From: Polycladidibacter stylochi
Lineage (GTDB): Bacteria; Pseudomonadota; Alphaproteobacteria; Rhizobiales; Stappiaceae
Direction: 5' to 3'
DNA length: 64,000 nt
Assembly: GCF_001562055.1 (NCBI RefSeq)
Contig: NZ_LLWE01000025.1
Span: 372,001 to 436,000 of the forward strand
Positions 26,028 through 36,567 of this stretch are shown one piece after another (within the stretch, counting starts at the first letter, position 1; each line of letters opens with the position of its first letter). Below the pieces are notes generated by a model that ran no database searches, was not told where the DNA came from, and worked only from the letters and a program-made list of their open reading frames with translations. A program made the position numbers and the translations under genes.

Positions 26028-28094
26028 TTAGGCAGCTTCAGCAGCTTTCTTGCTAACAACATCTTCCGCAGCCTTGCCAGTCAACTCCGCTAAATGGTCA
26101 AACTGCTTTTGAAAACCGGCGACACCGGCAGTTGCCGAGCGCAATTCGACGATCATGTCGTCCAATTCACTCTCTGGCATCATAGCTTCGACCTGATCCC
26201 AGCCTTCCCAGCCATCACGCGCATCAAAGCCAAGGATTTGCCCACGCCGACCAGAAATAATCGCATTAATCCGCGCAGTAGTATCGGAAGGGCACTGAAC
26301 GGCAACTTTGGCTATGGGTTCCAGTAATACTGGCTTACACTGCTTCAAACCATCGCGCATGGCCAAAATAGCGGCCATTCTAAAGGCTTGATCTGAGCTA
26401 TCCACGTTGTGATAAGAGCCGTCTTTCAACTCCACCGCCACATCAACCACAGGAAAACCAAGTGGTCCTTGCTGCAAGGCTTCTTTCACTCCCTCGCCAA
26501 CGGAAGGAATATATTGTTTTGGCACCACGCCACCAGTAATGCTGTCGCTAAATGCATGCCCTTCACCACGGCTCAAGGGTTTGATTTCAAGAACCACATC
26601 ACCAAACTGGCCATGACCGCCACTTTGTTTTTTATGCCGCCCGCGCAGCTCAATAGTTCCACGAATGGTTTCTCGATAATCAATGGTCGGTGTTCGCCGC
26701 ATAGCGTTCAAACCAAAGCGGCTTTTCAAGCGCTCGAAGGCCACCCGCAAGTGCATTTCCCCCTGCCCTTCCAGCAAGGTTTCGCCGCTCCCTTGTACAT
26801 GACTAATTTTGAGAGATGGGTCTTCCTCACATAATTTACCCAGAGCAGCAGACAGCTTCACCTCGTCTTTGCGTTCTTCAACCTTAATAGCCACAGAAAG
26901 CACAGGCTTAGCCACAACTTGCTCACCAAGCTGCACTTCAGCACAAGCATCAACGCCCAGCGTATCTCCGGTTTGCACGCTTTCCAGCTTGCCAAGCGCC
27001 ACCAGTTCACCCGCTTCTGCACGAGTACACTTATTCACTTTATCTCCCATAACCTTGGAGAGAGAAGAAGCGCGGACCTCGTTGCCCTTTGCATCATAAA
27101 GCGTTGTAGTCTCTTTCAAATTACCGCGCAGCAATCGCGCTACCGACATCTTGCCGCCATGGGCCGTTTGCAAGGTCTTAACGACTTGCAATAAACCATT
27201 ACCCTCAGCTTCAACTCCAAGTCGCTCACAAAGCTGTGTCACACCAGGGGCTTCATGTCGTAAAGCTTTAAGTAGGCGCCGAATACCATTGCCATTCTCG
27301 GCTGAACCGATAAACACAGGGCAAACTTCACCGCGCTGGAGCTCAAGCACCAAATCTTCAAAAACATGATGTGTGTCAGGGGCTTCATCTTCCAAGAGCT
27401 GCTCCATTAACGCATCGTCGTGATCCGCTAGTGTTTCAAGCATCTGGTAACGAGCTTCAAGCTCCCTGTTCAGCTCCTCATCAGGTAATGCAATGGCTTC
27501 GCTTGGTCCATTTTCGTGATAAACAAAGGCACGCTCCAGTGCCAGGTCAATAAAACCGGTTGCAACTCCGTCTTTCCAAATAGGAATTTGCCGAAGCAAT
27601 AGCGGCACGGTTGAAGCGGGCTGCAAAGCAGCAAGCGTTTCTCGAACGCGGTGATTGGCACGGTCAATTTTGTTTAAGAAAAGAACCCGTGGGATATTCT
27701 TGTCTTCCAGCTGCTTTAATATCACTTGCAAAGATGGAATTTTCTTTTCATCCGGCTCGGCAACCACGATGGCCATATCAACACCATCAAGAACGTTTGC
27801 GCCTTCGGTTAAAAATTCGATAGAGCCAGGACAGTCAATAAAAGTGTAACGATCTCCCTTATATTCACAATCAGCAATATTGAGCTCAACACTCATGGAA
27901 TGATTTCGTGCTTCTGCTGAGCTATCTCCCAACGTAGAGCCAGCTCCCACTTGGCCCTGTCTTGGAATGGCCCCCGTTCGTGCCAGAAGTGCTTCCAGCA
28001 AGCTGGTTTTGCCGCTTGCAAAAGGCCCCATAATGGCAACACAACGAGGGCTGCGTTCCCTGCCTCCGGCAGCTCCAGATTTTTTTTCTCCCAT
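26028..28094 (-). CDS. Elongation factor G-like GTPase (EF-G paralogue)
   Basis: A 688-residue translational GTPase resembling EF-G but not the housekeeping FusA. The P-loop is GPFASGKTS (23-31), G4 is NKIDR, and domains II to V follow with typical segments (GHGQFGDVVLEIKPL, SVGEGVKEALQQGPLGFPV). The G3 motif is DCPGS, whereas classical EF-G has DTPGH, so the catalytic histidine is replaced by serine. This is usual for this alphaproteobacterial subfamily, whose role in ribosome handling is unsettled. The ATG at 28094 has GGAG 8 bases upstream. No str-operon genes adjoin it. Confidence 0.88.
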   Translation of the reverse strand: MGEKKSGAAGGRERSPRCVAIMGPFASGKTSLLEALLARTGAIPRQGQVGAGSTLGDSSAEARNHSMSVELNIADCEYKGDRYTFIDCPGSIEFLTEGANVLDGVDMAIVVAEPDEKKIPSLQVILKQLEDKNIPRVLFLNKIDRANHRVRETLAALQPASTVPLLLRQIPIWKDGVATGFIDLALERAFVYHENGPSEAIALPDEELNRELEARYQMLETLADHDDALMEQLLEDEAPDTHHVFEDLVLELQRGEVCPVFIGSAENGNGIRRLLKALRHEAPGVTQLCERLGVEAEGNGLLQVVKTLQTAHGGKMSVARLLRGNLKETTTLYDAKGNEVRASSLSKVMGDKVNKCTRAEAGELVALGKLESVQTGDTLGVDACAEVQLGEQVVAKPVLSVAIKVEERKDEVKLSAALGKLCEEDPSLKISHVQGSGETLLEGQGEMHLRVAFERLKSRFGLNAMRRTPTIDYRETIRGTIELRGRHKKQSGGHGQFGDVVLEIKPLSRGEGHAFSDSITGGVVPKQYIPSVGEGVKEALQQGPLGFPVVDVAVELKDGSYHNVDSSDQAFRMAAILAMRDGLKQCKPVLLEPIAKVAVQCPSDTTARINAIISGRRGQILGFDARDGWEGWDQVEAMMPESELDDMIVELRSATAGVAGFQKQFDHLAELTGKAAEDVVSKKAAEAA

Positions 28095-28399
28095 GACCGT
28101 CACTCCGTATCGTTCGTGTGAAGTCGACACGTTGTCCGGGCGCCTATCAGGAGGCGCTCAAGAACGACGCGCCTTTCTCCGCTTTAGCGGAATTTGATGG
28201 TCGCAGGAGAAAGCCCTTTCTGGCAAGTAAAAAAACAAGCAAATATATTTGAGAGAGAAAAATGTGACAGTCCGCCGCATACTGTGCAATATCACAGATG
28301 AAATATAGGTACATCAACGTATAAACGCACTTTCATTCAAGCGAGCGGGGTAAAGCAAGTATTCCTCCACCCCACACCATTTTTCAATCCGCTGGCACC
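28095..28399. other. Upstream region of the EF-G-like gene
   Basis: Non-coding. Small stems occur at GCGCCT/AGGCGC (28140-28157) and CCGCT/AGCGG (28179-28190), both within the probable 5' leader of the minus-strand gene. Confidence 0.4.
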
Positions 28400-29005
28400 T
28401 TACTTGGTTGCCGTTAATGTTAATCCGGTAATACCAGCACGGATATTCGCACCCGTCTGGCTTTGCAAACTAACCGGTTGCAAGGTGAAAGCATCAAGTG
28501 AACCGCCAATAAGAATGTTGGACTGAACCCCGGCACCTAAAGCAAACCCAGCAGAAACACCTCCATAAGAACCTTCCAAGGCACCAGGCTTCATATTAAC
28601 AGAAGGGGCAAGAACTCCCCAAACAATTGTACCAGATTTAACCGGACCAATATCTATTCCAAACCCGGTGATTGTTCCTAAATACTTTTCACTCCGGCCA
28701 CTTGTTGCTTGCTTGAAAGTACACCCAAGCTCATGCTTGGATCCAATAATAAAGGTTGAGGCTTTCGTAATTTCACAAACCAAGCGGCCAACCTCAACAC
28801 CTGCTCCACCTTTCTTCTCACCCCCTTTTTTGGGCTCAGATGTAGATTTAGGCGCTGCTTTGGGCGTAGCCTTGTTTTCCGCAACTTGCCAACTAACCCC
28901 GTGCACGTGAGTGAGCGTAGAATTACTTTGCCCAAGGACACTTGATGAGCTGATAACTGAAAAACCAAATAAGCTGGCAAGAAGAAGTGACTTTGAATAA
29001 TTCAT
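28400..29005 (-). CDS. DUF992 domain exported protein
   Basis: A 201-residue protein with a signal peptide (cleavage near SSVLGQ) and a C-terminal DUF992 domain: VGRLVCEIT, GSKHELGCTF, EKYLGTITGFGIDIG and GSLDAFTLQPVSLQSQTG are recognisable. Two conserved cysteines may form a disulfide. Between them lies a lysine/proline/glycine-rich linker of about 30 residues (residues 45-70) that typical members lack. Function is unknown; the family is envelope-located and largely alphaproteobacterial. The ATG at 29005 has GGAGG 7 bases upstream, and an earlier ATG is less likely. Confidence 0.85.
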   Translation of the reverse strand: MNYSKSLLLASLFGFSVISSSSVLGQSNSTLTHVHGVSWQVAENKATPKAAPKSTSEPKKGGEKKGGAGVEVGRLVCEITKASTFIIGSKHELGCTFKQATSGRSEKYLGTITGFGIDIGPVKSGTIVWGVLAPSVNMKPGALEGSYGGVSAGFALGAGVQSNILIGGSLDAFTLQPVSLQSQTGANIRAGITGLTLTATK

Positions 29006-29306
29006 CGATTGACCTCCATGATTACAGCAACAGAGGCTCACTCAAAGTTAGTATTGTCAAACAATCTTCAAGTTACTGGTAAACCAGAAAAATACAAAAG
29101 CCGTAAACTTTGCATACTTATAATAATTATACGATGCAACCGATAGGCATTTACTATATAAATTACGACAAATTTTATCTTTAATAAAAAATTAAGCATA
29201 TATTCAAAATACTTAATTAGTGTTTCATATCTCGATAAATGAATTTGATTTATTGAATACTACAATTCAAAATATGGTTAATTATTACCATGGAGAATCG
29301 CTAGTT
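29006..29306. other. Divergent promoter region, DUF992 and outer-membrane gene
   Basis: AT-rich DNA between two divergent envelope genes. No operator with clear symmetry is seen. Confidence 0.4.
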
Positions 29307-30023
29307 ATGTCAGTGCAGAAGAAAACAGCACTTGGGCTGCTGTCCCTATCACTGGTGGTAGCGCTGAATTGCACAGCCCGCGCAGAGCAAGCGGTCACAC
29401 GTGTTTCCGCAGGATTAGGCCGCGTTGACGGCTATGTTATGGGAATGGGTGGCGCGAATTTCCGTTATGATGTGGGCGAAGGGCTTATAAGCCAATACGA
29501 TATCTCAGGCGGCGGCTTAAACAACTACGGCTTTCTAAAAGGTACTGCCCATGTTGGTTTTCGCAAGTTAGGTGTTGGGTACTTCGGCTTTTTTGGTTCA
29601 GCCTCATATATAAACAGAGAGAATGGATCAATCGGCCACGCTGGAGCAGAAGCCCAACTCAACTATGGCCCTGTTACAGTTGATAGTAAGATTGGCTTTA
29701 ATATAATTGAACGTAGCGGCTCAATAATGGGTGGAGCCGACATATCCTATTATTTTAATCCTGATCTGCGCGTATACGGCGGATATCATTATGTACGTGA
29801 GCAGAACCTCTACGCCGCTGGTATAGAATTTCGCCCTTCACAATTTAATGGCAGCAATGTCACATTCTTCGCTGACGCCCGCGCGGCCACAGACGATATT
29901 CGCAACATAACCGTCATTGGCGGCGCGAAAATCACATTTGATGCCTATAGGTCTTTACTGGATGAGAATCGTAATCGTTTCTTGTCAAGCGATTACCTAT
30001 TAGATCAACTGACGGTGAAATAG
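29307..30023 (+). CDS. Outer-membrane beta-barrel-like protein
   Basis: A 238-residue protein with a signal peptide (MSVQKKTALG, cleavage near ARAEQ) followed by alternating strands rich in glycine and tyrosine (YFGFFGSASYINREN, GADISYYFNPDLRVYGGYHY). This suggests an 8- to 12-strand barrel, though it does not end in the usual terminal phenylalanine. The start at 29307 follows GGAG at some distance; earlier ATGs exist in frame. I do not recognise a specific family. It converges on the orphan gene at 30071. Confidence 0.7.
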   Translation: MSVQKKTALGLLSLSLVVALNCTARAEQAVTRVSAGLGRVDGYVMGMGGANFRYDVGEGLISQYDISGGGLNNYGFLKGTAHVGFRKLGVGYFGFFGSASYINRENGSIGHAGAEAQLNYGPVTVDSKIGFNIIERSGSIMGGADISYYFNPDLRVYGGYHYVREQNLYAAGIEFRPSQFNGSNVTFFADARAATDDIRNITVIGGAKITFDAYRSLLDENRNRFLSSDYLLDQLTVK

Positions 30024-30070
30024 CCGATGTGTTAGGGCCTCTCAAAGCAGAGGCCCCAACTTTTTGACAA

Positions 30071-31510
30071 TTAACGCTGCACTTGCGAAAGCAACCTCAA
30101 CGCCTCCTGTAACTTGTCAAGATCAATCTTGGGTTTACCGCTTTCGTTCTTCTTTGCATCGTTCTGCTTGCTATCTTTAACCTGCGCATCAGTCGCCGCT
30201 TGACCCTGAACAACTTTTTGTTGGCTCGCTCCCGCAGTAGCTTGACTTGCATTAGCTTGGCTATGTTCAACCTGACTTTGCCTTACAGCACCATCACCCA
30301 CACTTTTGATAGCTTCCAGCAAACTATTGAAGGCCTTAGACTCCGAAGCCAAAACTCCAAGTTCAACACTATTCATTGCAATCAGTTCATTAAATGTCAC
30401 ATCATCACCAACATTCATGCCGGGCATGTCATGGGCCACACCGGCAAGGCTGGGGTTATCATGATTAAACTGATAGTTATCTAACGCTTGGTCTTTCCGT
30501 TCATGATAAAAGACACCATATTTTTCTTTCAAATTGAAGATATCGCTTGATCGGGGGGTTTCCATTAGCAAGCCGATTTCTACATCCGCATAGGGGTTTC
30601 CTTGGATATCAATAAGATCACGTAGGACCACCAATCCACGTCCCCCAAGATCACGCTCCAAAACTAAATTACCGTGCTCCAGCACCGGCTTGATAGTTTT
30701 ATTGGGGTGCACACCACCCAAATCAACGAAATTGTAAAAGTTGTAATTCTTGATTGCGCTTGCATCATCCATCGCATCGCTGCTGAGAGAAAGTGCCAGA
30801 CCAGTTTCCATCAGGCTATGATGATACTGCAAAACCATCGTTGAAATAGGCACCAGTTCTTCACCCGCGGCAATAGCAGCCTCGGCATTATTCTTTAAGT
30901 CTTTATAGCCTAGGACGCTCATATTGAATGCCGCCAAAACCGCCAGGCTGTCAGTTGTGGTGCCAGAGATATCCGCCCCGATATAGGGGCCGTAAAACCG
31001 CTCCATAAATTTAACTGTACTGCGGTCCAAAAGGTGGTTTTTGAAAATACCCAAATCCGGCCACTCGTTAATGGCGAAGTCTAAAATCGGTTGCCGCGCC
31101 CTACTCGCCGTATTAAAAGCAATTTTGTTGCGCAGTCCTTTGCGAAAAGCTTCTATTTGCGTGCCATAATCACCGCCGCCCCCCAGCTCGAAATACTCGC
31201 CAACAGCCCGCAGCGCATCACCCACTGCAAAAACATCATCCACCTGATTGCCGGTATTAAACTGTTTCACAAAAGCCGCAGCCCGATTGATTTGCGTAAC
31301 AGCACGCGCCGAACCCTCCGCATCAGCTTGCAGTTTCAATACCCATTTGGTGAACAGATTTGAAAATGCACTGCCAAAATACGAATTATCCGGTTTCTCA
31401 CCGCTATATAAAACCGTACGCAGCACATCAAACATGGTCGAAATTTGCGCAGAACGCAGCACATTTCGTGCCTCTTGAACAGCTTGACCATAAATAATAA
31501 TAGGGGCCAC
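30071..31510 (-). CDS. Orphan 479-residue cysteine-free protein
   Basis: I do not recognise this protein. It starts with GTG at 31510, supported by AAGGAG 7 bases upstream, giving MAPIIIYGQAVQEARNVL. There is no signal peptide or membrane helix. Residues 1-370 look globular and mixed, with an N-terminal helical half and a strand-rich part near 290-345 (GGRGLVVLRDLIDIQGNPYA). Residues about 410-460 are low-complexity, rich in Q, A, S and K. The last 20 residues form an amphipathic helix. No cysteine occurs in the whole chain, which is common in secreted or self-assembling proteins but proves nothing. Its neighbours give no hint. Confidence 0.75.
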   Translation of the reverse strand: MAPIIIYGQAVQEARNVLRSAQISTMFDVLRTVLYSGEKPDNSYFGSAFSNLFTKWVLKLQADAEGSARAVTQINRAAAFVKQFNTGNQVDDVFAVGDALRAVGEYFELGGGGDYGTQIEAFRKGLRNKIAFNTASRARQPILDFAINEWPDLGIFKNHLLDRSTVKFMERFYGPYIGADISGTTTDSLAVLAAFNMSVLGYKDLKNNAEAAIAAGEELVPISTMVLQYHHSLMETGLALSLSSDAMDDASAIKNYNFYNFVDLGGVHPNKTIKPVLEHGNLVLERDLGGRGLVVLRDLIDIQGNPYADVEIGLLMETPRSSDIFNLKEKYGVFYHERKDQALDNYQFNHDNPSLAGVAHDMPGMNVGDDVTFNELIAMNSVELGVLASESKAFNSLLEAIKSVGDGAVRQSQVEHSQANASQATAGASQQKVVQGQAATDAQVKDSKQNDAKKNESGKPKIDLDKLQEALRLLSQVQR

Positions 31511-31599
31511 AGTTTTCTCCTTGCTAAAACGTCGAGTTGTGGGAGTACGCCTCCCCTCTGTTTGCAAGACGCTTCAAAACAAGTGCTGTGAACGAAAAA

Positions 31600-31620
31600 C
31601 GCCCCGGAGTTTTCGGGGCG
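31600..31620 (-). terminator. Terminator of the aminotransferase gene
   Basis: CGCCCCG (31600-31606) and CGGGGCG (31614-31620) form a 7-bp stem with a 7-nt loop. On the minus strand TTTTTCG follows. It lies between the aminotransferase stop and the start of the orphan gene, so these two are separate transcripts. Confidence 0.85.
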
Positions 31621-31650
31621 CTCAGTTATTCTATTCGCTGACTATATTGA

Positions 31651-32940
<1,290 letters not shown>

Positions 32941-33113
32941 TCACTCGAAGATTCCTCGGCTTATCCCGTCTCCCCTAGTAAAATATTGCATCTGCTGTTA
33001 ATTTCTGCATGAACAATCTTGCTACCTCATCAAGCAACTCTTGTAGTGAGCTCAAGTAAGCAGTAAACGCCCTTCTATCAGGGAAACAATCTTCAAAGAA
33101 TCGTCACAGGCAA

Positions 33114-33551
33114 ATGATCCGCTCTCCACAAATCCGTATTTTTATCGAAAAGCTCTATAACAGCAGCTTCATTCGCTTTTGCATTGTTGGCACAACCGGA
33201 CTGCTCGTTGATATTCTGGTACTCTATATTCTATTGGCTTGGACAAACCTTAACCCGTTTGAAGCACGTGTTCTTTCCATTTGGGCCGCCATGTCCAACA
33301 ACTGGTTTCTAAATCGGGTATTTACATTTCAATCCACTAGGCACTCAACCCGATGGCGCCATATCACAAGCCAGTACCTGCGCTTTGTAATGGTTAATAC
33401 ACTAGGCGCATGCATCAACTATGCAGCTTATTCGCTCTTACTCATTTCTTTTGTGCAGCTTCCACCAACCTTAGCAGTTGCTATCGCTACGTTTGCTTCA
33501 CTAGCGTTTAATTATCTCGGCTCAAAGGCTTTTGCCTTTAGGAGTAATTAG
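33114..33551 (+). CDS. GtrA-like family membrane protein
   Basis: A 145-residue protein with four membrane helices (about 20-40, 48-64, 86-108 and 113-133) and the GtrA/GtcA pattern FIRFCIVGTTGLLVDILVLY, NNWFLNRVFTFQ and LAFNYLGSKAFAF. Such proteins are thought to flip or carry lipid-linked sugars for glycosylation of surface polymers. No glycosyltransferase adjoins it here. The gene is alone and divergent from the aminotransferase. Confidence 0.86.
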   Translation: MIRSPQIRIFIEKLYNSSFIRFCIVGTTGLLVDILVLYILLAWTNLNPFEARVLSIWAAMSNNWFLNRVFTFQSTRHSTRWRHITSQYLRFVMVNTLGACINYAAYSLLLISFVQLPPTLAVAIATFASLAFNYLGSKAFAFRSN

Positions 33552-33720
33552 AATAAAGGCAATTTATCTCATTAACGTATAGATAACCGCTCAAAATGAT
33601 ACCCCAGCATTGCCTTTGTATTGCCTTACTGGCGTATGTTTTTGGTCTTAATGCAACGCATATAATTCTTCATCGCGCATTCAGCGACACACTCTACCTA
33701 TTGATTTAAGGAGGATTGAT

Positions 33721-33852
33721 ATGCAAACAACCAAATTACAAAGAATAGTAGCCCTAACCAGCACATGGCCAAACTGGTCACCGGTAAGCTATGCAAGCAT
33801 TGCCGCTGCACTACCACTGTTTGCCTACATTGCAATGTATTTAACAAACTAG
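33721..33852 (+). CDS. Small membrane protein, 43 residues
   Basis: A very strong ribosome binding site (AAGGAGG at 33709-33715) precedes an ATG at 33721 that opens a 43-codon frame. The peptide begins MQTTKLQRIVAL, has a tryptophan pair (TWPNWSP), and ends in one hydrophobic segment at about 24-41. It is probably a single-pass protein with its tail in the membrane. No family is recognised. A hairpin with a short pyrimidine tail follows, so it looks like a complete one-gene transcript. Confidence 0.65.
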   Translation: MQTTKLQRIVALTSTWPNWSPVSYASIAAALPLFAYIAMYLTN

Positions 33853-33895
33853 CTATGAGTTATATTTCCAAGCACAAACAACAAGTGAGCATTAC

Positions 33896-33923
33896 AGGCC
33901 GGCAGCCATAACCCTGTCGGCCT
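33896..33923 (+). terminator. Hairpin after the 43-residue gene
   Basis: AGGCCGGCAG (33896-33905) and CTGTCGGCCT (33914-33923) form a 10-bp stem with one G-U pair and an 8-nt loop. TCCTCT follows, so termination strength is uncertain. Confidence 0.65.
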
Positions 33924-34052
33924 TCCTCTAACATCCCCGACAAAACAAATAGAAAATTTATCCTATACACATATAACAAAAACTTCTACTTGCGAGCTAT
34001 TGAAGAAAGTAGGATAGTTATAGCAACCAAATAATATTGCGGAGGAGAGAAT

Positions 34053-34460
34053 ATGGTCGACCTCAACCTGTCCGCTGCGTCAATACGCATGATTGCCCAA
34101 AAAGCACGCGCTCTATCAACCTCAATTCCAGATACTTACGAGGACGGCCACGAAGGCGATATGAACTTCAATCCGGTCTCGCTAAAGCTCAACCGTTCTG
34201 CCGAAGGGCTCGCAGAGGAAGAAAATGACGACCTGCTGGACGATGAATTACGCGAGTTAATCGCAGATCTCAATGTTGACGAAGCAGCAGAGTTGGTTGC
34301 AATAACTTGGATAGGACGTGGCGATTTTGACCCAGCAGATTTTGATCAGGCGGTTATTGAGGCTAAGGAGCGGGCCACTAATTCCACTGCAACCTATTTA
34401 CTTGGGCTTCCTCATTTGCCCGATCACTTGGAAAATGGCTTAAATGAGTTGCAACTATAG
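34053..34460 (+). CDS. DUF3775 domain-containing protein
   Basis: A 135-residue acidic cytoplasmic protein. The family pattern is clear: LNLSAASIRMIAQKARAL at the N-terminus, an acidic linker, then LRELIADLNVDEAAELVAIT and WIGRGDFDPADFDQAVIEA. Function is unknown, and members are found mostly in alphaproteobacteria. GCGGAGGAG is the ribosome binding site. It lies between two very small membrane protein genes on the same strand, separated from each by more than 150 bp. Confidence 0.84.
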   Translation: MVDLNLSAASIRMIAQKARALSTSIPDTYEDGHEGDMNFNPVSLKLNRSAEGLAEEENDDLLDDELRELIADLNVDEAAELVAITWIGRGDFDPADFDQAVIEAKERATNSTATYLLGLPHLPDHLENGLNELQL

Positions 34461-34615
34461 TAGTGTATTTAGCAAAGGAATGGCTAATCTACTGAAATTT
34501 CCCTGACTATCTCTACGTATATTTGTAAACATACCCATAGACAGCAAAGTAAAAATATATAATCTCTACTTCATTCCATGAATCATTGGGATACTAGGGA
34601 GCTTTGAGACAAGTT

Positions 34616-34780
34616 ATGACACTTTCAAAAAAGAATAGCCCGCTCTATAATTATAAAAAGAAGAACGAGTACACATTGTCTGACCGAGATTCACAAAAAT
34701 CACCTTGGCCGACAGCACTTGTAACTGCCGCTGCTGCTATTTCCCTGATACTCATAAGTCAGCTGGTATTTACTTCCTAA
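34616..34780 (+). CDS. Small membrane protein, 54 residues
   Basis: ATG at 34616 opens a 54-codon frame. The first 32 residues are basic and polar (KKNSPLYNYKKKNEY, SDRDSQKSPWP), then comes one hydrophobic helix to near the C-terminus. The composition (lysine-rich tail, single C-terminal anchor) looks protein-like, but the binding site is weak (GGGAGC 14 bases upstream). It is followed by non-coding DNA up to the EamA gene. No family recognised. Confidence 0.5.
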   Translation: MTLSKKNSPLYNYKKKNEYTLSDRDSQKSPWPTALVTAAAAISLILISQLVFTS

Positions 34781-35009
34781 TCAATTGATTTTATATCTTA
34801 AATACATTTACTCGCGATTACACAACGTTGTTACCCGACGACGTGCAACTACGAGAGAGCAAATTATGGCGAAATCTTGATTATGCGCTATGCAATTTAT
34901 ATGTAAAATAACTAACCACCATTAGTTTCTGTTATAAATTTAGCTTCTGTAACGAACAACTGAGTAGAACTGTCTTGTATTAAACAGGTCTCTGAAATAA
35001 TTTGCCACT

Positions 35010-35912
35010 ATGTCTAGACCTGTCGCAAACCTTCTCCTTCTCTGTACCGGCCTGATTTGGGGCATGGCATTCATAGCACAATCAACCGCTATGGAATCTA
35101 TGGGTCCCCTCCAATTCGTCGGTCTTCGCTTTTTACTAGCAGCATTCGTTATTTTGCCGTTACTGTTTTGGGAGGCAAAACGTAGTAATAAGTCGATTTT
35201 AAAAAAGAACACCTTACCCAGTATGCTAGCTGTCGGTCTTTGCTTTTTGCTGGGTAGCTTGTTGCAGCAATATGGTATCATCCTTACATCGGTGACCAAC
35301 TCCGGCTTTTTGACGGCAGTTTATGTTGTGCTAACACCAATACTCGCCTTACTGATGTTTCGCCAACACCCGCACCCCTTAGTTTGGGTAGCCAGCCTTA
35401 TAACGCTAGCAGGCGTTTATTTGCTCGGGGGGGGAAGCCTAACCAGCTTGAATATGGGCGATGCCTATATGCTGATAGGTGCTGTATTCTGGGCACTTCA
35501 AGTAATTCTTGTCGGGAAGCTCGGTGCTCAAACAGGCCGCCCAATTGCCATTGCCTTCATCCAATTTCTCATGGTTGGCTGTTTTGCAACAACGATAAGT
35601 TTGTTCACTGAACCAATCTCTATTGCAGTACTCAAGTCTGGTTGGGTTGAGCTTTTCTTTGCCGGTGTTTGTTCTGGTGGTATTGCATTCACGCTGCAAG
35701 CTTTTGCCCAGCAATACACAAAGCCCGCAGATGCTGCCATTATGCTTTCATCCGAGGCACTCTTCGCGGCTCTATTTGCTGCGCTGTTACTAGGCGAGCG
35801 CATTCCGCCAATTGGTCTCATTGGCTGTGCACTTATCTTCCTCGCGATCTTAATGGTGGAGGTATTACCTCATCTTATTAAGAAAAAGGCTCAAGCAGGT
35901 TACACAAGCTAG
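35010..35912 (+). CDS. EamA/DMT family transporter
   Basis: A 300-residue inner-membrane protein with ten predicted helices in two EamA repeats. The first contains LLLLCTGLIWGMAFIAQSTA and the second GDAYMLIGAVFWALQVILVG, each with the typical aromatic-rich start. The C-terminal half ends AALLLGERIPPIGLIGCALI followed by a basic tail. Substrates of the family range from amino acids to nucleotides, and none can be named here. The ATG lacks a good binding site. A hairpin (35925-35943) follows the stop. Confidence 0.86.
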   Translation: MSRPVANLLLLCTGLIWGMAFIAQSTAMESMGPLQFVGLRFLLAAFVILPLLFWEAKRSNKSILKKNTLPSMLAVGLCFLLGSLLQQYGIILTSVTNSGFLTAVYVVLTPILALLMFRQHPHPLVWVASLITLAGVYLLGGGSLTSLNMGDAYMLIGAVFWALQVILVGKLGAQTGRPIAIAFIQFLMVGCFATTISLFTEPISIAVLKSGWVELFFAGVCSGGIAFTLQAFAQQYTKPADAAIMLSSEALFAALFAALLLGERIPPIGLIGCALIFLAILMVEVLPHLIKKKAQAGYTS

Positions 35913-35924
35913 CTCAATTGTGAG

Positions 35925-35943
35925 GCTGGGCAAAGCGCCCAGC
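35925..35943 (+). terminator. Hairpin after the EamA transporter
   Basis: GCTGGGC (35925-35931) and GCCCAGC (35937-35943) form a perfect 7-bp stem with a 5-nt loop, followed by only two T before CAAT. Confidence 0.65.
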
Positions 35944-36058
35944 TTCAATAGCCTATAAGTTCATTTTGACAATTAAATATTACACGTGTTGAGTTATAAC
36001 CGGGTTCAAGTAATCTGCGCAGTTTAATGCTCCAGCCAGACAAGCACCTTACTCATGT

Positions 36059-36553
36059 TTAGCCCTCCCCACCGGCCAAATGAGCGCGTAGGAACCAGGC
36101 CATTTTCTCATGTTTAAGAATTAGATCCTCCATTAGGCTAATCGTACCCACATCATGTTGCCGCTGCTCAATACTGTCGTGGTACAAACGTAATTCACGT
36201 ACAATTGCCTCATGGTCCTGTACAAGCGCACTCACCATCTCCTGTGCATCTGGCAAAGGCTTGCTATGAGGTATTTCCTTAAGCCGCGTATGCTCATGAA
36301 ATGCGTGCATCGAACCAAGAGGGTGGCAACCAAGTGCACGCATTCGCTCGGCGACGTCATCAACAATTTCAATAAGTGAGTGATACTGCTCATCAAGCAA
36401 CATATGCTGACTGAGAAACGAGTTCCCACGAATATTCCAATGACAGTTCCATGTCTTAACCAGTAAGACAAATTCATCGGCAAGAAGACTATTCAAAACT
36501 TTCGCGGTTTGCTCACGCGCACTGCTGGTTAAACCTAACGACGCCTGTTCCAT
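36059..36553 (-). CDS. dps: Dps family DNA-binding ferritin-like protein
   Basis: A 164-residue mini-ferritin that stores iron with hydrogen peroxide as oxidant and coats DNA under stress. The ferroxidase ligands are recognisable in TWNCHWNIRG, the QHMLLDEQYHSLIEIVDDVA helix and ERMRALGCHPLGS, at the usual spacing. The N-terminal tail is short and not lysine-rich, so DNA binding may be weaker than in the E. coli protein. A perfect 11-bp inverted repeat lies 15 bp upstream of the start and is probably regulatory. Confidence 0.93.
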   Translation of the reverse strand: MEQASLGLTSSAREQTAKVLNSLLADEFVLLVKTWNCHWNIRGNSFLSQHMLLDEQYHSLIEIVDDVAERMRALGCHPLGSMHAFHEHTRLKEIPHSKPLPDAQEMVSALVQDHEAIVRELRLYHDSIEQRQHDVGTISLMEDLILKHEKMAWFLRAHLAGGEG

Positions 36554-36567
36554 GCATGCCTCTACAA

